Numbered from the stretch's first letter, positions 45,542 through 54,546 are shown. The stretch: DNA of 64,000 nucleotides from a bacterium (GCA_036504735.1 DASXUQ010000018.1:62001-126000), one strand, 5' to 3'. Program-made: numbers and translations. The notes: generated by a model from the letters alone, not told the origin.

Positions 45542-47614
45542 CTATTTCAATAAGATAAGTTTCTGCGACGTCGAACCCTTTGCCGCGCTCAGGCGGGCGA
45601 AGTAGATGCCGCTGGAAAGATCCTGGCCGTCAAAACGATACGTGTGGATTCCGGCACTGAGGAAACCATTCTGCAGCGTTGTGACGAGGCGGCCCGTCAC
45701 ATCGTAAACGGAAAGGGATGCCGCTCCGGAAACCGGGACCGCCATGCGGAGCATGGTACTCGCGTTGAAGGGATTGGGGTATGCACTCAGCGCGTAATCC
45801 CGCGTGACTGCCGGAACCGGAAGATGCGGAGTTGCCGCGGCTTCGCCGCCATAGTGAAGGATGATGCCGATTTGTCCAACTGCCCAGCCCTGCCCAGCGG
45901 TGGGGAAGGTGATGGCGGCCAGATCCCAGGGGATGCCGGAATCCCATCCGGTCCATGTGTTGCCGCCATCGGTAGTGCGCAGCATGACGCCGCTTCGTGC
46001 GGCGGCCCAGCCGTTCAGATGATCGGAAAAGGTGACGCTTTGCGGCGAGGCCTGCACGTTCATGCACGTCCACGTGGTGCCGGCATCGGTCGTGCGGGCG
46101 ATGATGCCGTCGCCCACCGCCCAGGCGGAGTCCGTACCGATGGCCGCTACGCCGCCAAAGGAACTCAAGACCGGAAGGGTTTGCAAGTCCCAGGTTGCTC
46201 CGTCATCCGTGCTGTGCAGCACATCGCCGTAATCGCCCACCACGTAAACGGTTTGACCGCTGACGGCGATTCCATAAAGGAAGTGATCTGTGCCGCTGGT
46301 CTGTGCGGTCCAGCGAGCGCCGGAGTCGGTGGTGTAAAGAATTGTGCCCTGTGAGCCCACCGTCCAGCCGGTGTGCCCATCCTGCATGGCAATGGCCCAC
46401 AGGTAGTAGCCGGTGCCGTAGTTTTGCGGCTGCCACGTCGCGCCGCCATCGGTGGTGCGGAGAATGGTCGCGCCATCGCCGACCACCCAGGCCGTATCGC
46501 GATCTGTCGCCCAAGTGCCGTACAAGTCTATCGTCGTTCCGGAACCGGACCGAACCCATGACCGGCCCCCGTCGGTGGTGCGATGGATCGAACCATTATC
46601 TCCCGCGGTCCAGCCGGTGCGTGGGTCGCAGAAATACACGCTCTGCACATTGTCCTGCAGATAGTAGCCGGTCAGCGAGGCCCACGTGGTGCCACCATCT
46701 TCGGTCTGAAGCACGCGCCCCATCTCGCCCACACTCCAGCCGTGCAGGCTGTCGCTGAACAATACCTTGCGGCAGCGGTTCAGTGGAATTGCCGTCTCAT
46801 GCCAGGTGATTCCACCGTCAGCCGTGCGTAGCAGCGTGCCGTTGTCGGCGGCGATCCAGCCATGCAGCGGATCGGCAAAGTTTACACTGACAAAACCATT
46901 GCCGTCATATCCCAAATGCGGATCATTCCAGCTTGTGCCCCCATTGGTCGTATGCAGGATTTTGCTTCTATCGCCCGCCGCCCACCCGCTGCTGTCATCC
47001 ACAAACTGCACACTCCACAAAATGCCGGTCTGCCAGGTGCCCATCTGGTCAATCCACGTCGTGCCTCCGTCCGAGGTGTAAAAGCGCGATCCAACGCTGC
47101 CGACGATCCAGCCGCGGCTGTCGTTCAGAAATTGGATGTCGTGGAGATCACTACCGGTATTCAGGATGGACACCGTCAGCCACGTCTCGCCACCATCGGT
47201 GGTGTGCAGGGCGAAGCCTCTGTAGCCTACAACCCAACCATTTTGCGCGTTGGTGAACGTCACGGCAACCAGCCGGAAATCCGTGGCCCGGTGCATCTCC
47301 CAGCTTTGACCGCTATTGGTCGTATGCAGCATCGTCCCCGAATCACCGACCGCCCAGGCCGTACTGCTGTTCAGCGCGAAAATGTCGCTAAGGTTTGCCT
47401 GAGTTCCGGAGGCCTGCGCGGCCCAGGTTACTCCGGCATCATCGGTGCGGATGACGGTTCCTTTTTGACCCACGGCCCATAGTACCGTGGGACTGACGCG
47501 CGCGATACTGTTCAGATCATTCAGCGTTGGATGGCAAGGCTGCACCTCCCATCCCTGTGCACAGACCAACGACACCACGGCGAGGCAACAGATGCAAAAC
47601 AAAGAGCGTCTCAT
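45542..47614 (-). CDS. YCF48/BNR-repeat secreted protein with T9SS sorting domain
   Basis: 690 residues, signal peptide (about 1-20, LVCAQG). Thirteen or so repeats of about 45 residues each built on H/RTTDGG.TW (for example TTDGGETWLTV, TADGGITWHE, TTDSGARWTA), the YCF48/BNR beta-propeller repeat. The C-terminus is a T9SS sorting domain (YPNPFNASTMLRM, then LSSGIYFARLSA, SQKLILLK). Such propellers act as surface-exposed binding or assembly proteins. RBS GGAGGT precedes ATG. Starts the downstream half of the envelope cluster. Confidence 0.9.
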   Translation of the reverse strand: MRRSLFCICCLAVVSLVCAQGWEVQPCHPTLNDLNSIARVSPTVLWAVGQKGTVIRTDDAGVTWAAQASGTQANLSDIFALNSSTAWAVGDSGTMLHTTNSGQSWEMHRATDFRLVAVTFTNAQNGWVVGYRGFALHTTDGGETWLTVSILNTGSDLHDIQFLNDSRGWIVGSVGSRFYTSDGGTTWIDQMGTWQTGILWSVQFVDDSSGWAAGDRSKILHTTNGGTSWNDPHLGYDGNGFVSVNFADPLHGWIAADNGTLLRTADGGITWHETAIPLNRCRKVLFSDSLHGWSVGEMGRVLQTEDGGTTWASLTGYYLQDNVQSVYFCDPRTGWTAGDNGSIHRTTDGGRSWVRSGSGTTIDLYGTWATDRDTAWVVGDGATILRTTDGGATWQPQNYGTGYYLWAIAMQDGHTGWTVGSQGTILYTTDSGARWTAQTSGTDHFLYGIAVSGQTVYVVGDYGDVLHSTDDGATWDLQTLPVLSSFGGVAAIGTDSAWAVGDGIIARTTDAGTTWTCMNVQASPQSVTFSDHLNGWAAARSGVMLRTTDGGNTWTGWDSGIPWDLAAITFPTAGQGWAVGQIGIILHYGGEAAATPHLPVPAVTRDYALSAYPNPFNASTMLRMAVPVSGAASLSVYDVTGRLVTTLQNGFLSAGIHTYRFDGQDLSSGIYFARLSAAKGSTSQKLILLK

Positions 47615-47729
47615 GACCTACCTCCGGCATTGTGTGTTTCAACGAAGCAACCCGGTGTCACCAAAGAAAAGGCCAAAAAGCTAAAAAGCCAAAATACCAA
47701 AAATGCCAAGGATGTGGAGCAGTCTTTCC

Positions 47730-47757
47730 TTCATCCTTCATCCTTCATCCTTCATCC
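47730..47757. repeat. Four tandem TTCATCC units
   Basis: Four perfect 7-bp copies. The stop codon of the upstream two-TM gene lies inside the array, so its last residues (DEG) are encoded by it. A-rich GCCAAAA-like bases lie just before it. Confidence 0.85.
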
Positions 47758-48698
47758 GTGAGTCGCCGCACGGTGCGGTACCAGAAGGTCAAGGGGATGA
47801 TCAGGATCAGCGGCAACAGAATCAGGGGCAGAAACGCTACGAGCAAGATCCGCATCTTGGCATAGCTGAAGTCGCGCGATCCGGTGAAGAACTCCATGCG
47901 CGGCCCGGCGGGATAGGTCCATTGCAGCGAGTCGCGGGACATATCCAGCGCGGGTGAAGCAAACAGCAGACTATCATTCAGATAGGCGCGCATGCCGGTG
48001 AGGAACTGGGGGTTGCCCGAAGTGGGCAGGGCAAAGGAGCCGTTGAGTTCCCAGGCCGGACCACCGTAAGCGAGCGGCGTCCCCTTGGGCGTGTCCAAGT
48101 CTTTAAAAAATGAAATCCAGTCGGCGTCAGCCTTGTAGACCGCGCCCCATTTGAGGCCGTTTTTGGATTCGGCAACCAGCCACATGCGGTAGTCGGCGTC
48201 CTGATGGTCGAAGTCCCGCAGCCAGAGACCGGCGGACCCGAAAGACTTGAGCGGCTGGGGTACACGGGTCGCGGTATCGAGGGCCGCAAGCACGGTTTCC
48301 ACCTGCCGACGCGAAAGGGAATCGGGGAGTGTCTGCGGCCAGGTCAGCGCGGAACCGCTCTTGACAAACACCGCCGCCCCATGATCGAAATGCGAGACAA
48401 GCTGTTCGGCCCATAGTTGCTGAGCGGAGGCAACCGCTGGAGGCGGCGAGGCCGCGACGCCGATGCCCTGATCCACCTCATAACGCAGATACTCATAGTA
48501 GAGACGCAGCGAGTTGCTTCTGAGCTGTGTCTGCCGCTCGATGCGGGGAATGAAATGCAGTCCATATAAGACGAACCCACCCGCCAGCGAGATCATCACC
48601 AGCAGAATCACCGTCACACGAAAACGATTTTTGGCTTTCTTGCGGATCTGCGCTTTGGCGGCGTCCTGCGGTCCCGCCGGATTCTGCGGATTGATCAA
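47745..48698 (-). CDS. Two-TM envelope protein, family member A
   Basis: 317 residues. Start is TTG at 48698, overlapping the stop of the upstream paralogue; no upstream ATG gives the N-terminal transmembrane segment, so TTG coupling is inferred. TM1 about 28-48, extracytoplasmic domain about 50-280, TM2 about 283-303. Shared motifs: WGAVYKADADWISFFKDL, PAWELNGSFALP and YLNDSLLFASPALD (239-252). These match member B closely. No catalytic motif seen. The extracytoplasmic domain with two flanking helices resembles an extracellular sensor domain without its output kinase, but this is conjecture. Confidence 0.78.
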   Translation of the reverse strand: MINPQNPAGPQDAAKAQIRKKAKNRFRVTVILLVMISLAGGFVLYGLHFIPRIERQTQLRSNSLRLYYEYLRYEVDQGIGVAASPPPAVASAQQLWAEQLVSHFDHGAAVFVKSGSALTWPQTLPDSLSRRQVETVLAALDTATRVPQPLKSFGSAGLWLRDFDHQDADYRMWLVAESKNGLKWGAVYKADADWISFFKDLDTPKGTPLAYGGPAWELNGSFALPTSGNPQFLTGMRAYLNDSLLFASPALDMSRDSLQWTYPAGPRMEFFTGSRDFSYAKMRILLVAFLPLILLPLILIIPLTFWYRTVRRLTDEG

Positions 48699-49630
48699 GA
48701 GGACCCCGCATCGTTGGCCGTCAGGTGGTGGATCTGACGGTAGTCATGGAAGAAGGGGACAATCAGCACCAGCGGCAGAAACAGAATCGGCCAGAAGGCC
48801 AGCCGCATGATTCTCCAGTGCGTGGAAATTTCCTGCCAGCTTGAGAGATAGCACTGCGCCTTGCGGCCATTGAAGTCATAGGTACAGGAGGGACGCGTGG
48901 TGTCAAGATCGCTGCTGGAAAAGATCAGACTGTCGTTCAGGAAGGCGCGCACGCCCATGTTCCAGCGGTTGGTGTTGGACCTCGGGAGGGCGAACATATC
49001 CTGCAGCGCCCACGCCGGAGAGCCGACCGCGGGGTCCACCGCCGCCGACAATTGAAGATTGCGGAAGAAGGCGATCCACGCGTCATTGGAACTCAGCAAC
49101 ACTCCCCAGCTCAGGCTGTCCTCGCCGCGGCTGAACAGCCACAGGCTGTGGATGTCATCCCCGGACTGAAAGCGCGCATGCAGCATCCGCGAATTTCCGA
49201 ACCGTTCAGCCGTCAGTGTTTTGGGAGCATCCTGCTGCGCGGTCAGCCATCCGGTGACCGAATCAGCCGTCGTTTCGAAGCCGTAGGGTTTGCGGAGCCA
49301 CGTCACGACTCCGTGTTCCACCAGACAGAGGGCGGACGGTTGATCGAACTCGTCGCCGAGTTGTACCGCCCAAATCTCCCGCCGGCTGGTGTCTGCGGGT
49401 GGCGGAAAAAGTCCCAGGTTTTGACCGCGCGCTGCTTCAAAGCGCGTGTACTCGCGGGTCAGCGCGGCGGACTCCCGCGCCAGCGTGGCGCGGCCATAGT
49501 TATCGGCAATGCGGTGCTGGGCATAGCGGGCAGCCACCGCCAGCCCGGAGATCAAAATCAGCATCACCACCATCCAGCGGAAGCGGCGTATGGAGGTCAG
49601 GCGGATCTGGGCGGCGGTTTGCTCAGGCAT
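48695..49630 (-). CDS. Two-TM envelope protein, family member B
   Basis: 311 residues from ATG at 49630. TM1 about 20-36, TM2 about 265-290. Motifs VTWLRKP (about 109-115), WGVLLSSNDAWIAFFRNL, PAWALQDMFALP, and FLNDSLIFSSSDLDTT (about 230-245). It shares the extracytoplasmic core with members A and C. Located 8 bases after member C's stop, and followed by member A with overlap, so the three form one operon. Confidence 0.78.
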   Translation of the reverse strand: MPEQTAAQIRLTSIRRFRWMVVMLILISGLAVAARYAQHRIADNYGRATLARESAALTREYTRFEAARGQNLGLFPPPADTSRREIWAVQLGDEFDQPSALCLVEHGVVTWLRKPYGFETTADSVTGWLTAQQDAPKTLTAERFGNSRMLHARFQSGDDIHSLWLFSRGEDSLSWGVLLSSNDAWIAFFRNLQLSAAVDPAVGSPAWALQDMFALPRSNTNRWNMGVRAFLNDSLIFSSSDLDTTRPSCTYDFNGRKAQCYLSSWQEISTHWRIMRLAFWPILFLPLVLIVPFFHDYRQIHHLTANDAGSS

Positions 49631-49638
49631 CTTGCGGG

Positions 49639-50604
49639 TCAATCCTTCACCGGAATCGCAGGCGCGGAAAGCGGTTTGCCAACTTGGCGCAGCCAGCGGT
49701 AGCAAAGTTCATTGGCCACCAGCAGCAGCAGCCACAAGGCAAATCCGCCCCACGGCCAGCCATGACCGCCTAACCTTTCAGCAAAGATATTGTCCATGGC
49801 AGAGACATAAAACTCCACCTTTGCCCCGTCCACCCAGTCCACTTTCGACACCATGGTCGTATCCAGACCGGGTGATGTAAACAGCAGATCGTTGTCGAGT
49901 GACACGCGAATGGTCGGGCGCGTCGACCAGCTCTTCTCGCGGACCTTCAGGTCTCCAACTTGTACCGAACAATTCAGCCGCTCGGCGAGGGGATCGATGG
50001 GGCCGCCGCCAGGGCTATGTTCGGTAAACTGGCTGACATGAGCCCAAAGTGGCCGCCACAGCTCCACACGCCGGTGCAGGATGCCCCAGCGCAGCGGCTG
50101 CTCCGGCGCGCCGATGATTTCCGCCACGCGCGCTTTTTCATACTTCGGGTCATCCTTGACGACCATCATTCGCCCTTCGGTTGAGCCGCAGGGGAAACGC
50201 GCGCCTTTATGCGTGGTGTCCGCAAGGCGCGTTTCAAAGGCGGCGGCGTCATCAACCAGTGCCGACGGTTTGCGCACCCAAGTTACAGCGTTGTTCTTCA
50301 GAAGAAAAACTCCCGCGTCCTTCCCGGTGCGAACCTGCACGCTGTCCGCCCACACCCCAAGCAGTGCGGCATCGGATGGCGGCGGCATCAGCGCCAACTC
50401 GCGCGGCACGTTATCCGCATAATCGGTGAATACGCGAATCAGCGGATAACGGGCCTGGTCCAGTGTCCAGTTGCGGTATACTTTTCCTTCCGTGCGTGTG
50501 AACCACAACCGCACTCCCGAGCCCACCACATAAAACAGCAGAATCCACTGCGCGATTCGCAAGACGACGCGAACGCGTTTCAGAAGTTTAGCGGTGTCTT
50601 CCAT
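49639..50604 (-). CDS. Two-TM envelope protein, family member C
   Basis: 321 residues. TM1 about 18-35, TM2 about 285-305. Contains VTWVRKP (108-114), LRWGILHRR and VSLDNDLLFTSPGLDTT (about 235-250), the same order as in members A and B but with more divergence. First gene of the paralogue trio, 34 bases after phzF. No recognised family. Confidence 0.75.
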   Translation of the reverse strand: MEDTAKLLKRVRVVLRIAQWILLFYVVGSGVRLWFTRTEGKVYRNWTLDQARYPLIRVFTDYADNVPRELALMPPPSDAALLGVWADSVQVRTGKDAGVFLLKNNAVTWVRKPSALVDDAAAFETRLADTTHKGARFPCGSTEGRMMVVKDDPKYEKARVAEIIGAPEQPLRWGILHRRVELWRPLWAHVSQFTEHSPGGGPIDPLAERLNCSVQVGDLKVREKSWSTRPTIRVSLDNDLLFTSPGLDTTMVSKVDWVDGAKVEFYVSAMDNIFAERLGGHGWPWGGFALWLLLLVANELCYRWLRQVGKPLSAPAIPVKD

Positions 50605-50638
50605 GGCGGGCTTTCCCTTGTTAGACTTCGCAGGCGAA

Positions 50639-51433
50639 CTACGCGAGCAGGCTGCCTTTCCACACAGTCACGGCATGGCCGCCGAGCAGCACGCGGTCTC
50701 CGGCCAAGGTGACGCGCAGCACGCCGCCGCGCGCGGAAAGCTGATGGGCGATGAACTCGGTCTTGTGCAGACGCTGATTCCAGTAGACGGCGAGGCAGCA
50801 GTGCGCCGAGCCGGTGACGGGATCTTCATCAATCCCCGCGCCGGGAGCGAAGAAGCGGGAGACGAAATCCACGCCGCTTTGATTGTCGGAGGCGGTAACG
50901 ATGACTCCGCGCACATCAAAGCGCTTAAGTTGGGCGAAATCCGGCGACAGGGCCTTCACCATCTCCGCCGACGAGACACAGACAAGGTAATCGTCATCAT
51001 TCTGTCCCACAAACAGCGGCTCCACGCCGCCCAAGGCTTCGAGCAGGTGCGGCGGAGGTGCGATTTCCTGTGCGGGCTGAGTGGGAAAATCGAGCACAAT
51101 CATGTCACCTTCCCGGCGCGCTTTCAGTTCACCGCTACGGGTAAAGAAGCGGATCGGCTCGCCCGGTTTGACGCGCCCTTCCTGAAAAAGGATGTGCGCG
51201 CTGGCCAGTGTGGCATGTCCGCAGAGGTTGACCTCCACGGCCGGCGTGAACCAGCGCAGATCATACCCTTCCGCCCGCGACACCAAGAACGCAGTCTCGG
51301 CGTGTTTCATCTCCGCCGCGACATTCTGCATCCACGCCGCGTCTTTGGCTTCGGACAACAGACACACCCCCGCCGGGTTGCCCTTGAACGGCACCTCGGT
51401 GAAGGAGTCTACGGTGAAAAGGGGAAGGGACAT
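50639..51433 (-). CDS. PhzF-family isomerase
   Basis: 264 residues. The N-terminal TVDSFTEVPFKGNPAGVCLL with catalytic Glu in KHAETAFLV, and FTPAVEVNLCGHATLASAHIL (in part NLCGHATLASA) and the C-terminal GIDEDPVTGSAHCCLA are PhzF signatures. PhzF folds like a diaminopimelate epimerase dimer within one chain; most members are isomerases with unknown substrate. No phenazine genes adjoin. The start is 6 bases after sucC's stop. Confidence 0.92.
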   Translation of the reverse strand: MSLPLFTVDSFTEVPFKGNPAGVCLLSEAKDAAWMQNVAAEMKHAETAFLVSRAEGYDLRWFTPAVEVNLCGHATLASAHILFQEGRVKPGEPIRFFTRSGELKARREGDMIVLDFPTQPAQEIAPPPHLLEALGGVEPLFVGQNDDDYLVCVSSAEMVKALSPDFAQLKRFDVRGVIVTASDNQSGVDFVSRFFAPGAGIDEDPVTGSAHCCLAVYWNQRLHKTEFIAHQLSARGGVLRVTLAGDRVLLGGHAVTVWKGSLLA

Positions 51434-51439
51434 AAGAAC

Positions 51440-52630
51440 CTACTTTGCCGTCTTCGCCAGTTCCACGGCTCTCTTCGAAATTTCTTCGATGGGGGTTTCG
51501 ATGCCGTGGAATTCGAGCTGGGAGAATAATTGGGGAGAACTGTTGCGGGCTTCGGCGAAAATCTTCAGGCCCTCTTCCCACTTGTTGCCGGTCATGCGCA
51601 CCACCATCGGCTTGGAGAGGCCGTGCTCGCGCAGGAACTGCACTACGCCCTTGGCAAAATCATCGCAGCGGGAAATGCCGCCGAAGCGTGCACCGAAAAT
51701 CGCCTTCACCTTGGGGTTCTCATCGAGCAGCACCAGCATCTTGGCAATGCGCTCGGGAGCCGGGCCGCCGCCGCTGTCCATGAAGTTGGCCGGCTTGCCG
51801 CCGAAATGGTGAATGAAATCGTTGCCCACAATGCCAAAGCCTGCGCCGCCGGGGAACATGCCGATGTCACCTTCGAGATCCACGTAGGGGATGCCCCACT
51901 CCTGCGCCTGCTTTTCGCGTGGCGTCAGTTCGCCGATTTCGTGGCGGGCCACAATCCCCATCTCGGCCAGTTCCGGATGGCGGAACATAGCATCGTCATC
52001 CAAGGCCACACGCGCGTCGGCGGCAATCCACTTGCCTTCGGCGGTGCGCACCAGCGGATTGATCTCCACCACCTTGCCGTCGAGCTTCTTGAACAGATTG
52101 AAGAGCCGCACGGTGATCGCACCGACTTCCTTCAGATCGTTGCCCGAAAGTCCGAGGGCCTTGGCCATTTCGATGCCGTGATAGGTGTAGATGGGATCGT
52201 CGATCTCGAAGGGAATCTTGACGATCTTTTCGGGCGCAGTGCGGGCGGTTTCTTCGATCTCGACGCCGCCGTCGGCGCAGCCGATGAGCACGATCTTGTA
52301 GTTGGCGCGATCAATCGTCACGCCGAGGTACATTTCGCGCTCGATCTTCAGCGCGGGCTCGATCAGCAGCCGTTCAACGGGATAGCCCTTGATGGTCAGG
52401 GCCAGAATTTGCGCCGCGAGGGTACGGGCTTCGGCTTCATCTTTGGCGATTTTCACGCCGCCGGCCTTGCCGCGCCCACCGATCAATACCTGAGCCTTGA
52501 TCACAACGGGGAAGCCGAGTTCGACAGCCGCCTTGGCGGCATCATCGGCAGTGGTGACTACTTTGCCTGCCGAAACAGGAATCTTGCTTTTGGCAAAGAA
52601 GACTTTGCCTTCATGTTCGTAAAGTCGCAT
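51440..52630 (-). CDS. sucC: Succinate-CoA ligase, beta subunit
   Basis: 396 residues, close to the usual 388. ATP-grasp elements near the N-terminus (GRGKAGGVKIAK), VEINPLV, and the C-terminal Rossmann-like half with FMDSGGGPAPERI and FGARFGGISRCDDFAKGV. Makes succinate, CoA and ATP interconvert in the TCA cycle. The alpha subunit gene sucD is not next to it, unlike in many bacteria. A fold of 90 bases separates it from the upstream lipoprotein gene. Confidence 0.95.
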   Translation of the reverse strand: MRLYEHEGKVFFAKSKIPVSAGKVVTTADDAAKAAVELGFPVVIKAQVLIGGRGKAGGVKIAKDEAEARTLAAQILALTIKGYPVERLLIEPALKIEREMYLGVTIDRANYKIVLIGCADGGVEIEETARTAPEKIVKIPFEIDDPIYTYHGIEMAKALGLSGNDLKEVGAITVRLFNLFKKLDGKVVEINPLVRTAEGKWIAADARVALDDDAMFRHPELAEMGIVARHEIGELTPREKQAQEWGIPYVDLEGDIGMFPGGAGFGIVGNDFIHHFGGKPANFMDSGGGPAPERIAKMLVLLDENPKVKAIFGARFGGISRCDDFAKGVVQFLREHGLSKPMVVRMTGNKWEEGLKIFAEARNSSPQLFSQLEFHGIETPIEEISKRAVELAKTAK

Positions 52631-52721
52631 AGGAAGAAAATCCTGAAATACTGAAGTGCTGAAAATCTGAAATCAAGCGCCAGACCGACAGGCCCGGGAC
52701 TCGACGGAATGGTGTAGGGAC

Positions 52722-53294
52722 TTATCGTTTCTGCGTGCTGTCGGATGCTCCGGGCATGGCCCAGCCGGCACTGCTGCGCGCAGGCGAGCGCAGGGTATCG
52801 GCAAGAATCCTGCGGGTGGAATCGAATTTTATGACTGTGCGGTAGCCGATGGCGCTGCCAACGGTGGCGCCGAGAAAGCCGCCGATGGCGGACGTCGCGC
52901 CACTGAGCGCTCCGACCGCGATTTTGCCCAGGGTGTTGTGGGTGTGGATCTGCGAGGAGACGGCGATGCCGCCGCCCAGCCCGGCCACCAGCCCCACAAA
53001 CGCGCCGCTGCGCGCGCCGCGCCGGTGGTTGATATTATCGATCCGCGCAATCTCCCACAGGCGGATCCGCTGACGCCGGCCATCCGGCAAGAGCCACGTG
53101 GCGCTGTCGGCGGCAAGAATGAGCTGCTGGGTATCGATAACGGCCCCGCTGCGCAGCCGCACATGATTGGTGGTGCCCATGCATTGCAGGTTGGCCTCTT
53201 CGAAGTCGGAATAATACGAGCCGCGCGTGATGGTAAAGGTCTCGGCACAGCCGGTCACGAGCAAAAGAACACCGAGCAGGCAGACATATTTCAT
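52722..53294 (-). CDS. Glycine-zipper lipoprotein (copy 2)
   Basis: 190 residues. Lipobox VTGC with Cys16. Middle contains ILAADSATWLLPDGRRQRI, WEIARIDNINHRRGARSG and Gly-rich hydrophobic segments (FVGLVAGLGGGIAV, GALSGATSAIGGFLGATVGSAIGY), parallel to the lipoprotein at 44359-44919. Its ATG overlaps the stop of the upstream thiamine-binding gene (ATGA), showing coupling. Function unknown. Confidence 0.75.
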   Translation of the reverse strand: MKYVCLLGVLLLVTGCAETFTITRGSYYSDFEEANLQCMGTTNHVRLRSGAVIDTQQLILAADSATWLLPDGRRQRIRLWEIARIDNINHRRGARSGAFVGLVAGLGGGIAVSSQIHTHNTLGKIAVGALSGATSAIGGFLGATVGSAIGYRTVIKFDSTRRILADTLRSPARSSAGWAMPGASDSTQKR

Positions 53295-53593
53295 TTCAAC
53301 TTCTCTTCTACGGAGCGCACCTTGTCCTCCATCTGGACGGCCTTATCGCGGCGGTCGTCGATCTTGATGACGCTGCCCACGCGTTTACAACCCATCGCGA
53401 ACAGAGCTTCGTGCATCTTCTCGATAATCTCGAAGCAGACGCTAAGTTCGCCCTGCATGGTGGTGAACATCGGATCGAGGCGGTAGGTGACGCGCCCGTC
53501 TTCGCGGATCACGCGCTCGGCGGCGGCGACATATTGGGAAAGGCTGGTGCCTCCCACATCGGAGGGTGCGATGGAAACGGCGACGATGGCCAT
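53291..53593 (-). CDS. MTH1187-family thiamine-binding protein
   Basis: 100 residues from ATG at 53593 (GAGG upstream). The core MAIVAVSIAPSDVGGTSLSQYVA, YRLDPMFTTMQGEL and CKRVGSVIKIDDR fits the small ferredoxin-like MTH1187/YkoF-type proteins (DUF77), which bind thiamine. An in-frame start at 53659 adds an unlikely tail. Four-base overlap with the next gene. Confidence 0.85.
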   Translation of the reverse strand: MAIVAVSIAPSDVGGTSLSQYVAAAERVIREDGRVTYRLDPMFTTMQGELSVCFEIIEKMHEALFAMGCKRVGSVIKIDDRRDKAVQMEDKVRSVEEKLK

Positions 53594-53601
53594 GGGGAGC
53601 C

Positions 53602-54045
53602 TCAGAGACCGAATTGGATGAGATGGTGATTCAAGTGCCGGAAGTTCAGCCGCGACCACTGCTCAGGCGTCAGATCGCCGAAGCCGGGACTCCGGCCCCA
53701 TTGCTGGCCACGCCCTTTGGCAAAGCGGTCCACGTACGCCAGCACCCGTTGCTTGTCGCGTACGAACTCTCCCGGCTTGCTTTCCAGATATTCCGGCGCG
53801 GTGGGCGACCCCTTGGGCCACGGCATAGGAGAGTCAATCACCATCCATCGGCCCAGCGCCGAATTCAGAAAACCCTTTTTGACGGTGACGGGCCGCTCGG
53901 CAAAGGCCACTTCAAAGGTATCAATCAGGTGCGTCAGCATCGTCGCGGGCACGAACTTGCCCCACTGCGCCTTGTGCTGCGGTGTCAGTTTTTCGAGGCG
54001 CTCGCGAATCTGAGCGCGGACGGTATCGTCAAAAAGGGAATTCAT
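53602..54045 (-). CDS. DUF1569/DinB-like protein
   Basis: 147 residues, helical. LTPQHKAQWGKFVPATMLTHLIDTF and the C-terminal FRHLNHHLIQFGL contain the metal-binding-like His pattern of DinB-fold DUF1569 proteins. Activity unknown; DinB-fold proteins often bind metal for thiol-dependent transfers. It is 8 bases from the next gene. Confidence 0.75.
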   Translation of the reverse strand: MNSLFDDTVRAQIRERLEKLTPQHKAQWGKFVPATMLTHLIDTFEVAFAERPVTVKKGFLNSALGRWMVIDSPMPWPKGSPTAPEYLESKPGEFVRDKQRVLAYVDRFAKGRGQQWGRSPGFGDLTPEQWSRLNFRHLNHHLIQFGL

Positions 54046-54069
54046 AAGCCGGAGTTGAAAAATGGAAGG

Positions 54070-54546
54070 TCAATCGTCTTCATCGAGAAACGGCGGCGCA
54101 ACAAATCCGGAGCGCAATTCGGGATGGCTAATGAGGCCGCCGAGCTGGGCCGTGCGGATAAAGGTGGCGGCGGTCAGAAGCGACAGAATCATCACCGTAA
54201 CCGGCAGCCATTTCGGCGGCTTCTTCTGCCGGTGGGCAAAGGTCAACCCGAACAGTGCGGCCACGCCGAGCGCGCCGACCAGGATGAACGCCCACACCGC
54301 CGCGTCTTCGTGCTCCTCGACCATCCCTTTCACGAATGTGGGGTGCTCGCGGATATCGCTCGCCGCATAGTCACCGGTCAGGTACACCGGAACAGTGAAC
54401 ACCGCCGCGAGGACCAGCATCCATAATCCCACGATCATATTGTCCCGGTTGTCGCGCAGCTTCGCAAACAACAGAATCAGAATTCCAAAAATCACGCCGA
54501 TCATCGGAACGTGATTGAGCATCAAGTGAATGTGGGGGAGAGACAT
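54070..54546 (-). CDS. Small multi-pass membrane protein
   Basis: 158 residues from ATG at 54546. Four or five hydrophobic segments (HIHLMLNHVPMIGVIFGILIL in part, FTVPVYLTGDYA, WAFILVGALGVAALFGL, VTVMILSLLTAATF). The motif HIHLMLNHVP near the start and HPEL near the end carry conserved His that may bind heme or metal, resembling DUF2231-like or cytochrome-associated membrane proteins; family identity not certain. Its longer upstream frame is REP-like repeat and is rejected. First gene of the operon that ends in sucC, phzF and the paralogue trio. Confidence 0.65.
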   Translation of the reverse strand: MSLPHIHLMLNHVPMIGVIFGILILLFAKLRDNRDNMIVGLWMLVLAAVFTVPVYLTGDYAASDIREHPTFVKGMVEEHEDAAVWAFILVGALGVAALFGLTFAHRQKKPPKWLPVTVMILSLLTAATFIRTAQLGGLISHPELRSGFVAPPFLDEDD

